Shown here: positions 55,019 through 64,000 of the stretch, piece by piece
How the letters are laid out: every line of letters starts with the position of its first letter
Numbering within the stretch: the stretch's first letter is position 1
From: Paraburkholderia lacunae
Lineage (GTDB): Bacteria > Pseudomonadota > Gammaproteobacteria > Burkholderiales > Burkholderiaceae
Assembly (NCBI RefSeq): GCF_003353175.1
Contig: NZ_QHKS01000001.1
Coordinates: 186,001-250,000, forward strand
DNA: 64,000 nucleotides
Direction: 5' to 3'
Position numbers and translations under genes: made by a program
Notes under the pieces: generated by a model
Seen by the model: only the letters and a program-made list of their open reading frames with translations
The model's database searches: none
What the model was told of the DNA's origin: nothing

Positions 55019-55626
55019 GCGAGGAATGTGTTTGACTGGCCGGACAGACGATAGACCGAGCGGCCGGCAACGTCCAGCACATCGTATTGATTGTCAAAAG
55101 TGTCCACATCGCGGGAGCCCCCAGGCGAATTCCGCCAAATTGGCCGCCAGGCCGCGCAAATCTGAAGCATGTCTTTGATTTATATCGCATTTATATCTCC
55201 TCAACGAGAATGATTGCCGATCCGGAGCGCTCGGAATGGCCTTCTCAGCCGATCGGGGGGCAGGTTCTCCACAAAGTTATCCACAGGTTGAGTGCCTCGC
55301 CGAAGTGTCGATTCACGGTGCGCCGGCCGGCGCGCGACTTGCCGCGCACGACGCACGCGCGCTAGAGTGCCGGGTTCGACGGCGTGCTGAACGCCCTGCG
55401 GCGCGCGCCTTTACGGCACACTGCTGATGGTGTCGGACGCTGGGCAGTGCATGCCGCCACCTCGATTTCAACTGCCTTTTCGATGACTTCGCGATGACTT
55501 CGCGATGACTTCGATTGCCCGGAGAACCGCGTTGATGCTTGCCCCGCGTATCGCGCCTAGCGCTTCTACGCCGACGTCCCGGCCCCTTCCGGCGCGTCGC
55601 GCGCCGCACATCTGGGCGGCTTGCCG
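55019..55626. other. Intergenic region between xseA and lpxK
   Basis: About 600 bp without a supported gene. A few open frames exist in GC-rich DNA, none with a ribosome site. exbD, which precedes lpxK in many relatives, is not here. Promoters for both divergent genes must lie inside. Confidence 0.55.
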
Positions 55627-56643
55627 ATGAACGATCTGAACAACCGTCTCGAAGCTCGCCTCGCACGCGAATGGCAGCAGCGCGGCCCGTTCGCGTGGGC
55701 GCTGACGCCCTTCGCCTGCGTGTTCGGCGCGATTGCCGCCGCGCGCCGCGCCGCTTTCTCGCTCGGCTGGCTGAAATCGGTGCGCGTCGGTGTGCCGGTG
55801 GTGGTGGTCGGCAACGTGACCGTCGGCGGCACGGGCAAGACGCCGACGGTGATCGCGCTGGTCGAAGCGTTGCGCGCAGCCGGATTCACGCCCGGCGTGG
55901 TGTCGCGCGGCTACGGCGCGCGCGTCAAGGCGCCGACGCCGGTCACGCCCGCGGCGGCGGCGAGCGTCGGCGGCGATGAACCGCTGCTGATCGCACGCCG
56001 CACCGGTGCGCCGGTGTGGGTCTGCCCGGACCGCGTTGCGGCCGCCCAGGCGCTGCGCGCCGCCCATCGCGAGGTCGACGTGATCGTCAGCGACGACGGC
56101 TTGCAGCATTACCGCCTCGCACGCGATGTCGAACTGGTGGTCTTCGATCACCGGCTCGGCGGCAACGGTTTTCTGCTGCCGGCCGGCCCGCTGCGCGAGC
56201 CGCTGTCGCGCCGCCGCGATGCAACGCTGATCAACGATCCCTATGCGCGCGCACTGCCGGCGTGGCCGAACACCTTCGCGCTGCAACTCGCGCCCGCCGA
56301 CGCCTGGCATCTCGACAATCCCGCGCTGCGCCGGCCGCTCGCGCAATTCAGCGGCGAGCGCGTGCTGGCGGCCGCCGGCATCGGCGCGCCGGAGCGTTTT
56401 TTCGCGACGCTGCGCGCCGCCGGCCTCACGCCCGCTACCCGAGCGTTGCCCGATCACTATGCGTTCGAGCGCAATCCTTTTACAGACGTGGACGCCGACG
56501 CGATCCTGATAACGGAAAAGGATGCGGTAAAATTAGGGTCCTGGCACGATGCGCGCATCTGGGTTGTCCCGGTCGAAGCCGCGCTCGATCATCGCCTCAT
56601 CGCATTAGTTGTGGAGAAAGTCCGTGGACGCTCGCCTGCTTGA
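55627..56643 (+). CDS. lpxK: Tetraacyldisaccharide 4'-kinase
   Basis: A 338-residue inner-membrane-associated kinase that phosphorylates the lipid A disaccharide precursor at the 4' position. The P-loop is [14 protein letters not shown], followed by GVVSRGYGA and [25 protein letters not shown]. The ATG at 55627 is used; a TTG six bases before is less likely. It overlaps the next gene and belongs with kdsB and adk. Confidence 0.95.
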   Translation: MNDLNNRLEARLAREWQQRGPFAWALTPFACVFGAIAAARRAAFSLGWLKSVRVGVPVVVVGNVTVGGTGKTPTVIALVEALRAAGFTPGVVSRGYGARVKAPTPVTPAAAASVGGDEPLLIARRTGAPVWVCPDRVAAAQALRAAHREVDVIVSDDGLQHYRLARDVELVVFDHRLGGNGFLLPAGPLREPLSRRRDATLINDPYARALPAWPNTFALQLAPADAWHLDNPALRRPLAQFSGERVLAAAGIGAPERFFATLRAAGLTPATRALPDHYAFERNPFTDVDADAILITEKDAVKLGSWHDARIWVVPVEAALDHRLIALVVEKVRGRSPA

Positions 56644-56827
56644 AATTCTCGTCTGCCCGATCTGCAAGGGCCCGCTCAGCTACGACCGTGCGGCGCAGGA
56701 ACTGATCTGCAATGCCGACAAGCTCGCCTACCCGATCCGCGACGGCATTCCCGTGATGCTCGTGGACGAAGCCCGGCAAACCGTGGAAGGCACGCCCGTC
56801 GACCTGAATCCGGGCTCCGTCGCCTGA
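56624..56827 (+). CDS. Trm112/YcaR-family small zinc-ribbon-like protein
   Basis: A 67-residue protein starting at GTG (56624, GGAGAAAG upstream) and overlapping lpxK by 20 bp. [15 protein letters not shown] and [21 protein letters not shown] are typical of YcaR. It is between lpxK and kdsB, its usual place. Confidence 0.92.
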   Translation: MDARLLEILVCPICKGPLSYDRAAQELICNADKLAYPIRDGIPVMLVDEARQTVEGTPVDLNPGSVA

Positions 56828-56985
56828 GTTTGTGCTGACGGGGTTGCGGCATTTGCCGATCACCCCGCGTTCCCGATCCGCTCTTGCGATCCGCTTCTGC
56901 GATCCGCATTTGCGTTCAATTTCGTCAGCGCTCGCATGCAACCCGCAGGCGCTTTCTTCCGGTTTCATCGCCGCCCGCCTTTCCG

Positions 56986-57786
56986 ATGACCCACGCTAAC
57001 GCCACCACTCCCCCGTTCATCGCCGTCGTGCCGGCCCGGCTCGCCTCGACGCGTCTGCCCAACAAGCCGCTCGCCGATATCGGCGGCAAGCCGATGGTGG
57101 TGCGGGTCGCCGAGCGCGCGCGCGAATCGGGCGCACAACAGGTGCTGATCGCCTCCGACGCGCAAGCGGTGCTCGACGTGGCCCGCGAGCACGGCTTCGA
57201 AGCCGTTCTGACGCGCGCGGATCATCCGTCGGGCACCGACCGTCTCGCGGAAGTGGCGGCGCAGTTCGGCTGGAGCGACGACACGATCGTGGTGAACGTG
57301 CAAGGCGACGAACCGCTGATCGACCCGGCGCTGGTGTGCGGCGTGGCGTCGCACCTCGCGGCCAGCAGCGGCTGCGCGATCGCCACCGCGGCGCATCCGA
57401 TCGCCGACCCCGCCGAAATCTTCAATCCGAACGTCGTCAAGGTCGTGCTCGATGCGCGCGGCATCGCGCTGTATTTCTCGCGCGCGCCGATTCCCTGGGC
57501 ACGCGACGCCTATCAGCCGCACTGGCCCAATGTGGCCGCAATGCCCGCGCCGCCTGCGTCCACGGCGGTTCATCGGCATATCGGCCTGTACGCATATCGC
57601 GCCCAATTCCTGCGCACTTACCCGAGTCTCGCGATCTCGCCGATCGAGCAGGCCGAAGCGCTCGAACAACTGCGCGCGATGTGGCACGGCGAGCGCATCG
57701 CGGTGCTCGTCACCCAGGACGTGCCGCTGCCCGGCGTCGATACGCCCGCCGACCTGGTGCGCGTGCAGGCTTTATTCGGGGCTTGA
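56986..57786 (+). CDS. kdsB: 3-deoxy-manno-octulosonate cytidylyltransferase
   Basis: A 266-residue enzyme that makes CMP-Kdo for [53 protein letters not shown] and YFSRAPIPW are the family motifs. The ATG at 56986 is chosen over the 5' extension. Confidence 0.96.
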   Translation: MTHANATTPPFIAVVPARLASTRLPNKPLADIGGKPMVVRVAERARESGAQQVLIASDAQAVLDVAREHGFEAVLTRADHPSGTDRLAEVAAQFGWSDDTIVVNVQGDEPLIDPALVCGVASHLAASSGCAIATAAHPIADPAEIFNPNVVKVVLDARGIALYFSRAPIPWARDAYQPHWPNVAAMPAPPASTAVHRHIGLYAYRAQFLRTYPSLAISPIEQAEALEQLRAMWHGERIAVLVTQDVPLPGVDTPADLVRVQALFGA

Positions 57787-57986
57787 GCGCAAAAACCCAT
57801 GGCATAATCGAACGGTTCTGCGCGCCTCCCGCTGGAAGCGAGAGTCAGGGTTTGCACCCGGTCGCGCTGTCGTCGTCTTGCAGCGCCGTCGTTTTCGATG
57901 CGCAGCGCGAGGCGCACCGCGGCAGCCGATGCGGGTCCCTCGACGAATCGTGGAATGGCTACAGCGCCGCCAAAGAATTCACATAG

Positions 57987-58667
<681 letters not shown>

Positions 58668-58691
58668 ATTCGCATCGGCGTCAGCCGTTCA

Positions 58692-58720
58692 GAAACCCGC
58701 CCATACCGGCGGGTTTTTTA
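58692..58720 (+). terminator. Terminator of adk
   Basis: AACCCGCC/GGCGGGTT arms followed by a T tract. Confidence 0.85.
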
Positions 58721-58927
58721 TTGCCGGCCACCGCGTGCGTTGCGCTCGCCGCTCTATACCTCGCCCAGTATTATTTAGCCATCCATAGCGGTTTCTTCGC
58801 GAGCCGTCCCGCTGGGCCGGTGCGCCCGTTACCCGCTCCGCTTTCCGCGCTGCAACATAGCCGCTACAATCGTTCATCGAAAAAATATTCGATCTCGACA
58901 TTACTGAACCGAAGCAAAGGAGAAGAC

Positions 58928-59686
58928 ATGGAGATTCGTGACAACGTATTCCTGATCACCGGCGGTGCGTCCGGCCTCGGCGCCGCGACCGCGCGCCTGT
59001 TCGTCGAACACGGCGGCAAGGTGGTGCTCGCCGACCTGAACCAGGATGCCGGTGAAGCGCTCGCGAAAGAACTCGGCGGCGTGTTCGTCAAATGCGACGT
59101 GAGCCGCGAAGAAGACGCAACGCAAGCGGTCGAAGCTGCCACGAAGCTCGGCACGCTGCGCGGCCTCGTCAATTGCGCCGGCATCGCGCCGGCCATCAAG
59201 ACGGTCGGCAAGGACGGACCGCATCCGCTCGACTCGTTTGTGCGCACCATCTCGATCAACCTGATCGGCACCTTCAATATGGTCCGGCTCGCTGCCGCTG
59301 CAATGTCGAAGAACGAACCCAACGCGAACGGCGAGCGCGGCGTGATCGTCAACACGGCGTCGGTGGCCGCGTATGACGGCCAGATCGGCCAGGCGGCTTA
59401 CGCGGCGTCGAAAAGCGGCGTGGTCGGCATGACGCTGCCGATCGCGCGCGACCTGTCGCGCAACGCGATCCGCGTGATGACGATCGCCCCAGGCATCTTC
59501 GAAACGCCGATGCTGCTCGGCATGCCGCAGGAAGTGCAGGACGCGCTCGGTGCGATGGTGCCGTTCCCGCCGCGTCTGGGCAAACCGGCGGAATACGCAA
59601 TGCTGGCCAAGCAGATCTTCGACAATCCGATGCTCAACGGCGAAGTGATTCGTCTGGACGGCGCGATCCGCATGCAGCCGAAGTAA
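58928..59686 (+). CDS. SDR family 3-hydroxyacyl-CoA dehydrogenase-like
   Basis: A 252-residue short-chain dehydrogenase. [13 protein letters not shown] is the NAD-binding loop, NCAGIAP the structural motif, and YAASKSG supplies Tyr and Lys with Ser in [10 protein letters not shown]. It resembles type II 3-hydroxyacyl-CoA dehydrogenases (HSD17B10-like). AAAGGAGAAG precedes the start at 58928. It follows adk with its own promoter region. Confidence 0.9.
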   Translation: MEIRDNVFLITGGASGLGAATARLFVEHGGKVVLADLNQDAGEALAKELGGVFVKCDVSREEDATQAVEAATKLGTLRGLVNCAGIAPAIKTVGKDGPHPLDSFVRTISINLIGTFNMVRLAAAAMSKNEPNANGERGVIVNTASVAAYDGQIGQAAYAASKSGVVGMTLPIARDLSRNAIRVMTIAPGIFETPMLLGMPQEVQDALGAMVPFPPRLGKPAEYAMLAKQIFDNPMLNGEVIRLDGAIRMQPK

Positions 59687-59728
59687 GCTGGCATTCACGC
59701 AGTGCGTCAGTGCTGCCGCGCCAACGTA

Positions 59729-59762
59729 AAACGCCTGCGCATGATGTCATGCGCAGGCGTTC
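59729..59762. terminator. Bidirectional terminator between SDR gene and SirB1 gene
   Basis: Long inverted repeat AACGCCTGCGCATGA with TCATGCGCAGGCGTT and a T-rich right flank. Confidence 0.85.
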
Positions 59763-59782
59763 TGTTTTGATCGAGAGCGTTT

Positions 59783-60625
59783 CTAGTCGCGGTCGTTGTG
59801 CTGGGTGCGTTGCCGCAACTCGTGCAACTGCGACTCCACCACCGTCGCGTCCTCGGCATCCGGACGGTCGCCGAGATAGCGTTCGAGATCCTCGAGTGCC
59901 GGGCGCAGGTAATCGAGCCGCGCGTAAGCAAAGCCACGGTCACGCACTTCTTCGATACTTTCCGGCAACAGGATCACGAGGCGCTGCTGCACCGCCAACA
60001 GCCGCTGCCAGCGTTCCGTCTGAAGATAAGTGGACTTCAGATTGCGCAGCATGCGGGCGATGATCTCGCGTCGCGTCGCCGGTTGCAGCAGCACGCGCAG
60101 CGCCCGGCCCACCGACTCGCCGGCCGACGCCACATACGGCTCCAGCATCTCCACCATCTCCGATTCGGACAGCGAATGCCCGCTGGTCGGATCGAGCATC
60201 ACGTCGCCATCGGGCGTCGTCACGCGCAGCAGAAAATGCCCCGGGAAGGACACGCCGCGCACCGGAATGCCGATCTGCTCGGCCATCTCCAGATACAGCA
60301 CCGCCAGCGAAATCGGAATGCCGCGGCGGCGCTTGAGCACCGCGTTCAGATGGCTGTTATCGGGATCGTAGTAATCGTTGAGGTTGCTGGCGAAACCCAG
60401 TTCGCGGAAGAAAAACCGGTTCAGGATGCCGACTTTCTGCTTGATGTCGGCGTCGTCCGGCATGCGGCGCTGAAGACGCACCACCAGTTCGTCGATCTCG
60501 GCGAGCGTGCCTTGCAGGTCGAGATCGGGATAAGCGTCCTGCGCGAGCGAGAGCGCCGCCTCGGTCAGCGGCAGGCTGTCGTCTTCGGCGACGAGCGTGC
60601 TGAAATAGTCGAGAACCCGCGTCAT
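59783..60625 (-). CDS. SirB1-type transglutaminase-like/TPR protein
   Basis: A 280-residue cytosolic protein. RGIPISLAVLYLEMAEQIGIPVRGVSFPGHFLLRV and VMLDPTSGHSLS mark the transglutaminase-like domain, followed by a tetratricopeptide-like helical end (LVILLPESIEEVRDRGFAYARL). Start at 60625 since the upstream codons are not conserved-like. It follows murJ on the same strand (5-bp gap). Role unknown. Confidence 0.88.
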   Translation of the reverse strand: MTRVLDYFSTLVAEDDSLPLTEAALSLAQDAYPDLDLQGTLAEIDELVVRLQRRMPDDADIKQKVGILNRFFFRELGFASNLNDYYDPDNSHLNAVLKRRRGIPISLAVLYLEMAEQIGIPVRGVSFPGHFLLRVTTPDGDVMLDPTSGHSLSESEMVEMLEPYVASAGESVGRALRVLLQPATRREIIARMLRNLKSTYLQTERWQRLLAVQQRLVILLPESIEEVRDRGFAYARLDYLRPALEDLERYLGDRPDAEDATVVESQLHELRQRTQHNDRD

Positions 60626-60630
60626 CGTGA

Positions 60631-62181
60631 TCACTTCACTCGCCTCTTGAAATACGCGTACTTGAAGCCCATCAACCAAAGCATACCGAAATATAGCGCG
60701 GCGAACAGGACGAGGCACGCGCCCAGCAAGACGATGCGGTCGACCGGCCGGTTATGCATGCCGATCCAGTCGAAGCTGATCGCCAGCCAATGCATTGCGC
60801 CGGCCAGCACGAGGCAGGCACCGAGCAATTGCACGAAAAACTTCAGCCAGCCTTTCGACGGCATATAGATGCCGCGCTTGCGCAGGCCGATGAACAGCAA
60901 CAGCGCGTTGACGCACGCGCCCAGCCCGACGCTCAGCGTGAGGCCCGCATGCGAGAAAATCGGCACGAACAGGTAGTTGCTCAACTGCGTGACGATCAGC
61001 ACGCCGACGCCGATCTTCACCGGCGTCTTGATGTCCTGCTTCGCGTAGAAACCGGGCGCGAGGATCTTGATGAGAATCAGACCGACTAGCCCGATGCCGT
61101 AAGCCGCCAGCGCGCGGCCGACCATCACGACCGAATTGCCGTCGAACTTGCCGTAATGAAACAGCGTCGCGGTAAGCGGCTCGGCGAAGAAAAACAACGC
61201 AATCGCGCTCGGCGCGGCCAGCAGGAAGGTCACGCGCAACCCCCAGTCGAGCAGCGACGAATATTCGTGCGGATCGGCGTCGACGTGTGCTTTCGACAGA
61301 CTCGGCAACAGGATCGTGCCGAGCGCGACCCCGAGCAGCGCGGTCGGAAACTCCATCAGGCGGTCGGCGTAGTTGATCCACGAAACCGCGCCCGGACCGA
61401 TCCGCGACGCAATATTGGTGTTGATGATCAGACTGATCTGCGCGACCGAAACGGCGAACATCGCCGGCACCATCTTCGAGAGCACCCGCTTCACGCCGCG
61501 ATGCGCAAGCGCACGCAGCGGATTGAGGCCGATGCGCGGCACCATGTCGATCTTCTTCAGACCCGGCAGCTGCACCACCAGCTGCAGCACGCCGCCCGCG
61601 ATCACCGCCCACGCGAGCGCGTACACCGGCGTTTGCAGATGCGGCGCGACGAACACCGCCGCGACGATGAACGCGACGTTCAGCAGGACCGGCGCGAACG
61701 CCGGCAGCGAGAAGTTCTTGTAGGTGTTCAGCACGCCCGACGCCAGCGACGTCAGCGAGATGAAAATGATGTACGGGAACATGATGCGCGTCATGGTGAC
61801 CGCGAGCGCGTAGGCCTGGCCCTCATGCGCCAAACCGGACGCGACGGCGAACACCACGCCCGAGGCCCCCACCACGCCGATCACCGAAAGGATCGCCAAC
61901 CCCCAGGCGAGCACCGTCGAGGTGGCGTCGACGAGCGCCTTGGTGGCGTCGTGTCCCTGCTGGTTCTTGAACTCGGCGAGAATCGGCACGAAGGCCTGTG
62001 AAAACGCACCTTCCGCGGAAATGCGGCGCAGCAGGTTCGGAATGCGGAAGGCGACGTAGAAGGCGTCAGTGAATTGACTGGCGCCGAACGCACGGGCGAT
62101 CAGCGTTTCGCGGGCCAGTCCGGTCACGCGCGACAGCAGCGTGAAGCCGCTGACCGTCAGCAGGGCTCGGAATAGATTCAT
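60631..62181 (-). CDS. murJ: Lipid II flippase MurJ
   Basis: A 516-residue multi-span (about 14) membrane protein of the MOP superfamily that flips lipid II for peptidoglycan synthesis. SRVTGLARETLIARAFGASQFTDAFYVAFRIPNLLRRISAEGAF contains the functional Arg/Asp residues of the central cavity. Start 62181 (MNLFRALLTVSG) chosen over 62208. Confidence 0.95.
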   Translation of the reverse strand: MNLFRALLTVSGFTLLSRVTGLARETLIARAFGASQFTDAFYVAFRIPNLLRRISAEGAFSQAFVPILAEFKNQQGHDATKALVDATSTVLAWGLAILSVIGVVGASGVVFAVASGLAHEGQAYALAVTMTRIMFPYIIFISLTSLASGVLNTYKNFSLPAFAPVLLNVAFIVAAVFVAPHLQTPVYALAWAVIAGGVLQLVVQLPGLKKIDMVPRIGLNPLRALAHRGVKRVLSKMVPAMFAVSVAQISLIINTNIASRIGPGAVSWINYADRLMEFPTALLGVALGTILLPSLSKAHVDADPHEYSSLLDWGLRVTFLLAAPSAIALFFFAEPLTATLFHYGKFDGNSVVMVGRALAAYGIGLVGLILIKILAPGFYAKQDIKTPVKIGVGVLIVTQLSNYLFVPIFSHAGLTLSVGLGACVNALLLFIGLRKRGIYMPSKGWLKFFVQLLGACLVLAGAMHWLAISFDWIGMHNRPVDRIVLLGACLVLFAALYFGMLWLMGFKYAYFKRRVK

Positions 62182-62464
62182 GGGGCGCTTATTATACGGG
62201 TGCCGCAAGTGCGGACGACGAGCCAGGACGCGATTCGGACCGATTCGAGCCGCAGACGTTCGATCGGAATGCCGATCGAGACGTTATTTGTTGCTTGCGC
62301 GGCTGGCCCGCCGGCCAGTCGCGAGCCTCCTGCCATTGCGCCGATAAAACGCACGAACACACACAAACAACACGCACAAACGAGCGCACCAGCAGGCGCG
62401 CGGCGGCTTACGGAACGCAAGGCTTCGCCGACCGGACCGGCTCATTCGCGTTGTTCATTCCCCG

Positions 62465-62494
62465 TTGCCACGTGCCTGATTTTGTTGCTATAAT
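62465..62494 (+). promoter_or_regulatory. Predicted sigma-70 promoter of rpsT
   Basis: TTGCCA (62465-62470), 18-bp spacer, then TATAAT (62489-62494). Gives a leader of about 240 nt. Confidence 0.7.
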
Positions 62495-62536
62495 CGCCGG
62501 TTTCGAAGCTCGCTCAATTTTCGGACGGGGTCCAAA

Positions 62537-62583
62537 GTTGCACTTACTAGTGCACTTCGGTGCATTTCAGTGCACTTACTCGG
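62537..62583. repeat. Repeated GTGCA(C/T)TT motifs in rpsT leader
   Basis: GCACTTACTAGTGCACTTCGG is followed by GTGCATTT and AGTGCACTTACTCGG, giving four close copies that can pair with each other; TAGTGCACTT includes the palindrome GTGCAC. It lies in the predicted rpsT leader, a place for S20 autoregulation. Confidence 0.5.
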
Positions 62584-62745
62584 CCTCGAAACACCCCGAA
62601 CACGGGCCCGCCTTCGCGTAGTTCGATCGATTATTTCGACACTTTTGCGCTCTTGGGCAATCGCTTCCAAGAGTTCGGATCTAAAAGCAGCGCCTCACCA
62701 CTTGAAGGTCAGGTACTGGAAACAGGAACAGGATAAGGAACCGTC

Positions 62746-63024
62746 ATGGCTAACTCCGCACAAGCACGCAAGCGCGCCCGCCAGGCCGCCAAGGCAAACT
62801 CGCACAACTCGGCACTGCGCTCGAAGTTCCGCACGGCTATCAAGGCTGTGCGCAAGGCAATCGAAGCCGGCGACAAGGCTAAGGCCGTCGAGATCTTCCA
62901 GGCATCGTCGAAGACCATCGACATCATCGCCGACAAGAAAATCGTTCACAAGAACAAGGCAGCTCGCAACAAGAGCCGTCTGGCAGCAGCCCTCAAGGGT
63001 CTGCAAGCGCCCGCAGCACAGTAA
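62746..63024 (+). CDS. rpsT: Ribosomal protein S20
   Basis: A 92-residue basic helical protein of the 30S subunit ([21 protein letters not shown]). Length and Lys/Arg/Ala composition are typical. ATG follows AAGGAACC. Two similar GCC-rich hairpins follow the gene. Confidence 0.97.
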   Translation: MANSAQARKRARQAAKANSHNSALRSKFRTAIKAVRKAIEAGDKAKAVEIFQASSKTIDIIADKKIVHKNKAARNKSRLAAALKGLQAPAAQ

Positions 63025-63030
63025 ATCCGG

Positions 63031-63100
63031 TCAGCCCGCTTCGGTGGGCTACCTCCTGTTTCCGCTGCAACAGAAAGGCTCGCTTCGGCGGGCTTTTTTG
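63031..63100 (+). terminator. Tandem hairpins after rpsT
   Basis: GCCCGC-TTCG-GTGGGC at 63031-63050 and GCTCGC-TTCG-GCGGGC at 63078-63100, the latter followed by a T tract. They are near duplicates. Confidence 0.75.
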
Positions 63101-63200
63101 CTTGGAACTGACGGATCCGCACTGCACTGTACCGCGCGACTTGTCGCGTCGCGCTCGCAATTGACGGACCGCCCGCTGAGGCCTCGACCCCCGGTCGTAA

Positions 63201-63226
63201 AAAAACCCGCTGCCTGCGGGTTTTTT
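63201..63226. terminator. Bidirectional terminator between rpsT and DUF3579 gene
   Basis: AAAAAACCCGC with GCGGGTTTTTT arms; A and T tracts both sides. Confidence 0.85.
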
Positions 63227-63251
63227 ATTTTGCTGATCGGGCCGGCTTGCG

Positions 63252-63599
63252 CTACAGCACGTGCCTTTTGGCTTGCGGCGTAGCATGCTCGAGTTGCAAA
63301 TCGCACGCCTCGGTCACGACAAGGTCATTGTCTTTCGCGAAGTTCAGCACGAAATCGAAGGCCATCGGCTCGATGTCGCGCAAGCGCGAATCGAGAATCA
63401 CGCATTTGAGGTCGCCGATCATGGTGGGCCGGACGTACAACGAGTATTGCAGGTAGGCGTTCGGCCCCTTGCCGCCGGGGCTGGGACCGAAACATGCCAT
63501 CACGCCCGCGAGCCGCTCCGACCAGTCGCTCGGCCGAAATTTTTTTCCGGTCGAGGTGATGCCCTGAATGAAATATTCGGTTGGGGGTGCTTCGGCCAT
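63252..63599 (-). CDS. DUF3579 protein
   Basis: A 115-residue protein with YFIQGITSTGKKFRPSDWSERLAGVM and KCVILDSRLRDIEPMAFDFVLNFAKDND. This matches the small DUF3579 proteins that lie between rpsT and argF in related genomes. Start 63599 is chosen since the extension is not conserved-like. Function unknown. Confidence 0.85.
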   Translation of the reverse strand: MAEAPPTEYFIQGITSTGKKFRPSDWSERLAGVMACFGPSPGGKGPNAYLQYSLYVRPTMIGDLKCVILDSRLRDIEPMAFDFVLNFAKDNDLVVTEACDLQLEHATPQAKRHVL

Positions 63600-64000
63600 G
63601 TAGGAATACCTGTGTGACTGCCCAGCGAGGTGAGAGCAAAGCGGACGGCAAATCGGCTTTAACTGCCTGAACACGTCGTACACGCCCCTACCGCGAGCCG
63701 CGCCACCAGAGACCGCAAAAGAAGGCCGCACACAGCCGCCCTGGCGATCGTCATGAAGGCGCACCGCTAGGACAGCTTTCCGGGCGCGCGAGCCGTGTCC
63801 CGCAAGCGAAATACCGGCCTGCTGGGCTTTGGGATAACCCGGGGATTATAGCGCAGGAGACCTTTTTCCGCAGTGCACATAAGTCTCGTCGGAAGGTTGC
63901 GCGAGGCTTTCACACGCCTTCAGCAGCCTTTTGGCCGACTCGTCAAACGAGGCAAAATCCTTTATGCTGCCTTGAGTTACCACAAACGACGGCGGCGCCG
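63600..64000. other. Region upstream of the DUF3579 gene to window end
   Basis: No gene or strong signal seen in the last 400 bp; the next gene (often argF in relatives) would lie outside. Confidence 0.5.

Larger units (their letters stand above)
62182..62745. other. Divergent region between murJ and rpsT
   Basis: About 560 bp with the rpsT promoter and leader; no gene. A long GC-rich left half should hold the murJ promoter. Confidence 0.6.

Overview
The window reads as a chromosomal segment of a high-GC betaproteobacterium, most probably Paraburkholderia or Burkholderia sensu lato. The basis is codon usage, protein families and gene order: clpS-clpA beside a csp gene, lpxK-ycaR-kdsB-adk-SDR, xseA-sodB, and murJ / rpsT / DUF3579. 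No 16S rRNA or tRNA gene was recognised, so the genus is inferred from familiarity rather than from a marker.

Layout. 1-7.8 kb is core: the 3' end of coaBC, a luciferase-like flavin oxidoreductase, dut, convergent clpA and clpS, a cold-shock gene, then a copper module made of a small Cys/His-rich secreted protein and a multicopper oxidase. About 7.96-24.53 kb is an integrated island inserted at the 3' end of icd. It carries a P4-type tyrosine integrase, an AlpA-like regulator, a translationally coupled replication block around a DUF3987 protein, an HNH endonuclease and an S49 (SppA/ClpP-fold) protease homologue, i.e. phage or satellite parts. Between the protease and the HNH gene lies a run of unrecognised cargo: two proteins with HEPN-type R-x4-H motifs, several membrane proteins, a lipoprotein and AT-rich orphan genes.

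24.5-42.6 kb returns to the host: icd, an rluE-type pseudouridine synthase, an acid-shock-like small secreted protein, a DUF192 protein, a stand-alone EF-G, a His-rich cupin with a NiCoT nickel/cobalt transporter, a complete peptide-type ABC importer whose two ATPases are fused, a secreted protein with a very long in-frame 15-bp minisatellite, an aldo/keto reductase and a UTRA-type GntR regulator. 42.6-53.5 kb holds a permuted CaiB/BaiF-type CoA-transferase, a DUF2917 gene divergent from a MocR regulator, a DHA2 drug exporter, a degenerate EAL protein overlapping an ECF41-like sigma gene, an extra clpP, a NYN/LOTUS protein and sodB. 53.6-64 kb is core: xseA, the lpxK-kdsB-adk cluster, an SDR, a SirB1-type protein, murJ, rpsT and a DUF3579 gene.

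The most interesting part is the island. It has phage-type integration and replication genes but almost no structural genes, and its middle carries small modules of the kind found in anti-phage cargo: an R-x4-H protein paired with a two-span membrane protein inside a 22-bp direct repeat, a lone Apea-like HEPN protein, and a pair of membrane proteins, one with a single span and a predicted beta-rich domain and the other with two spans and a coiled coil. None could be assigned to a named defence system from sequence alone.
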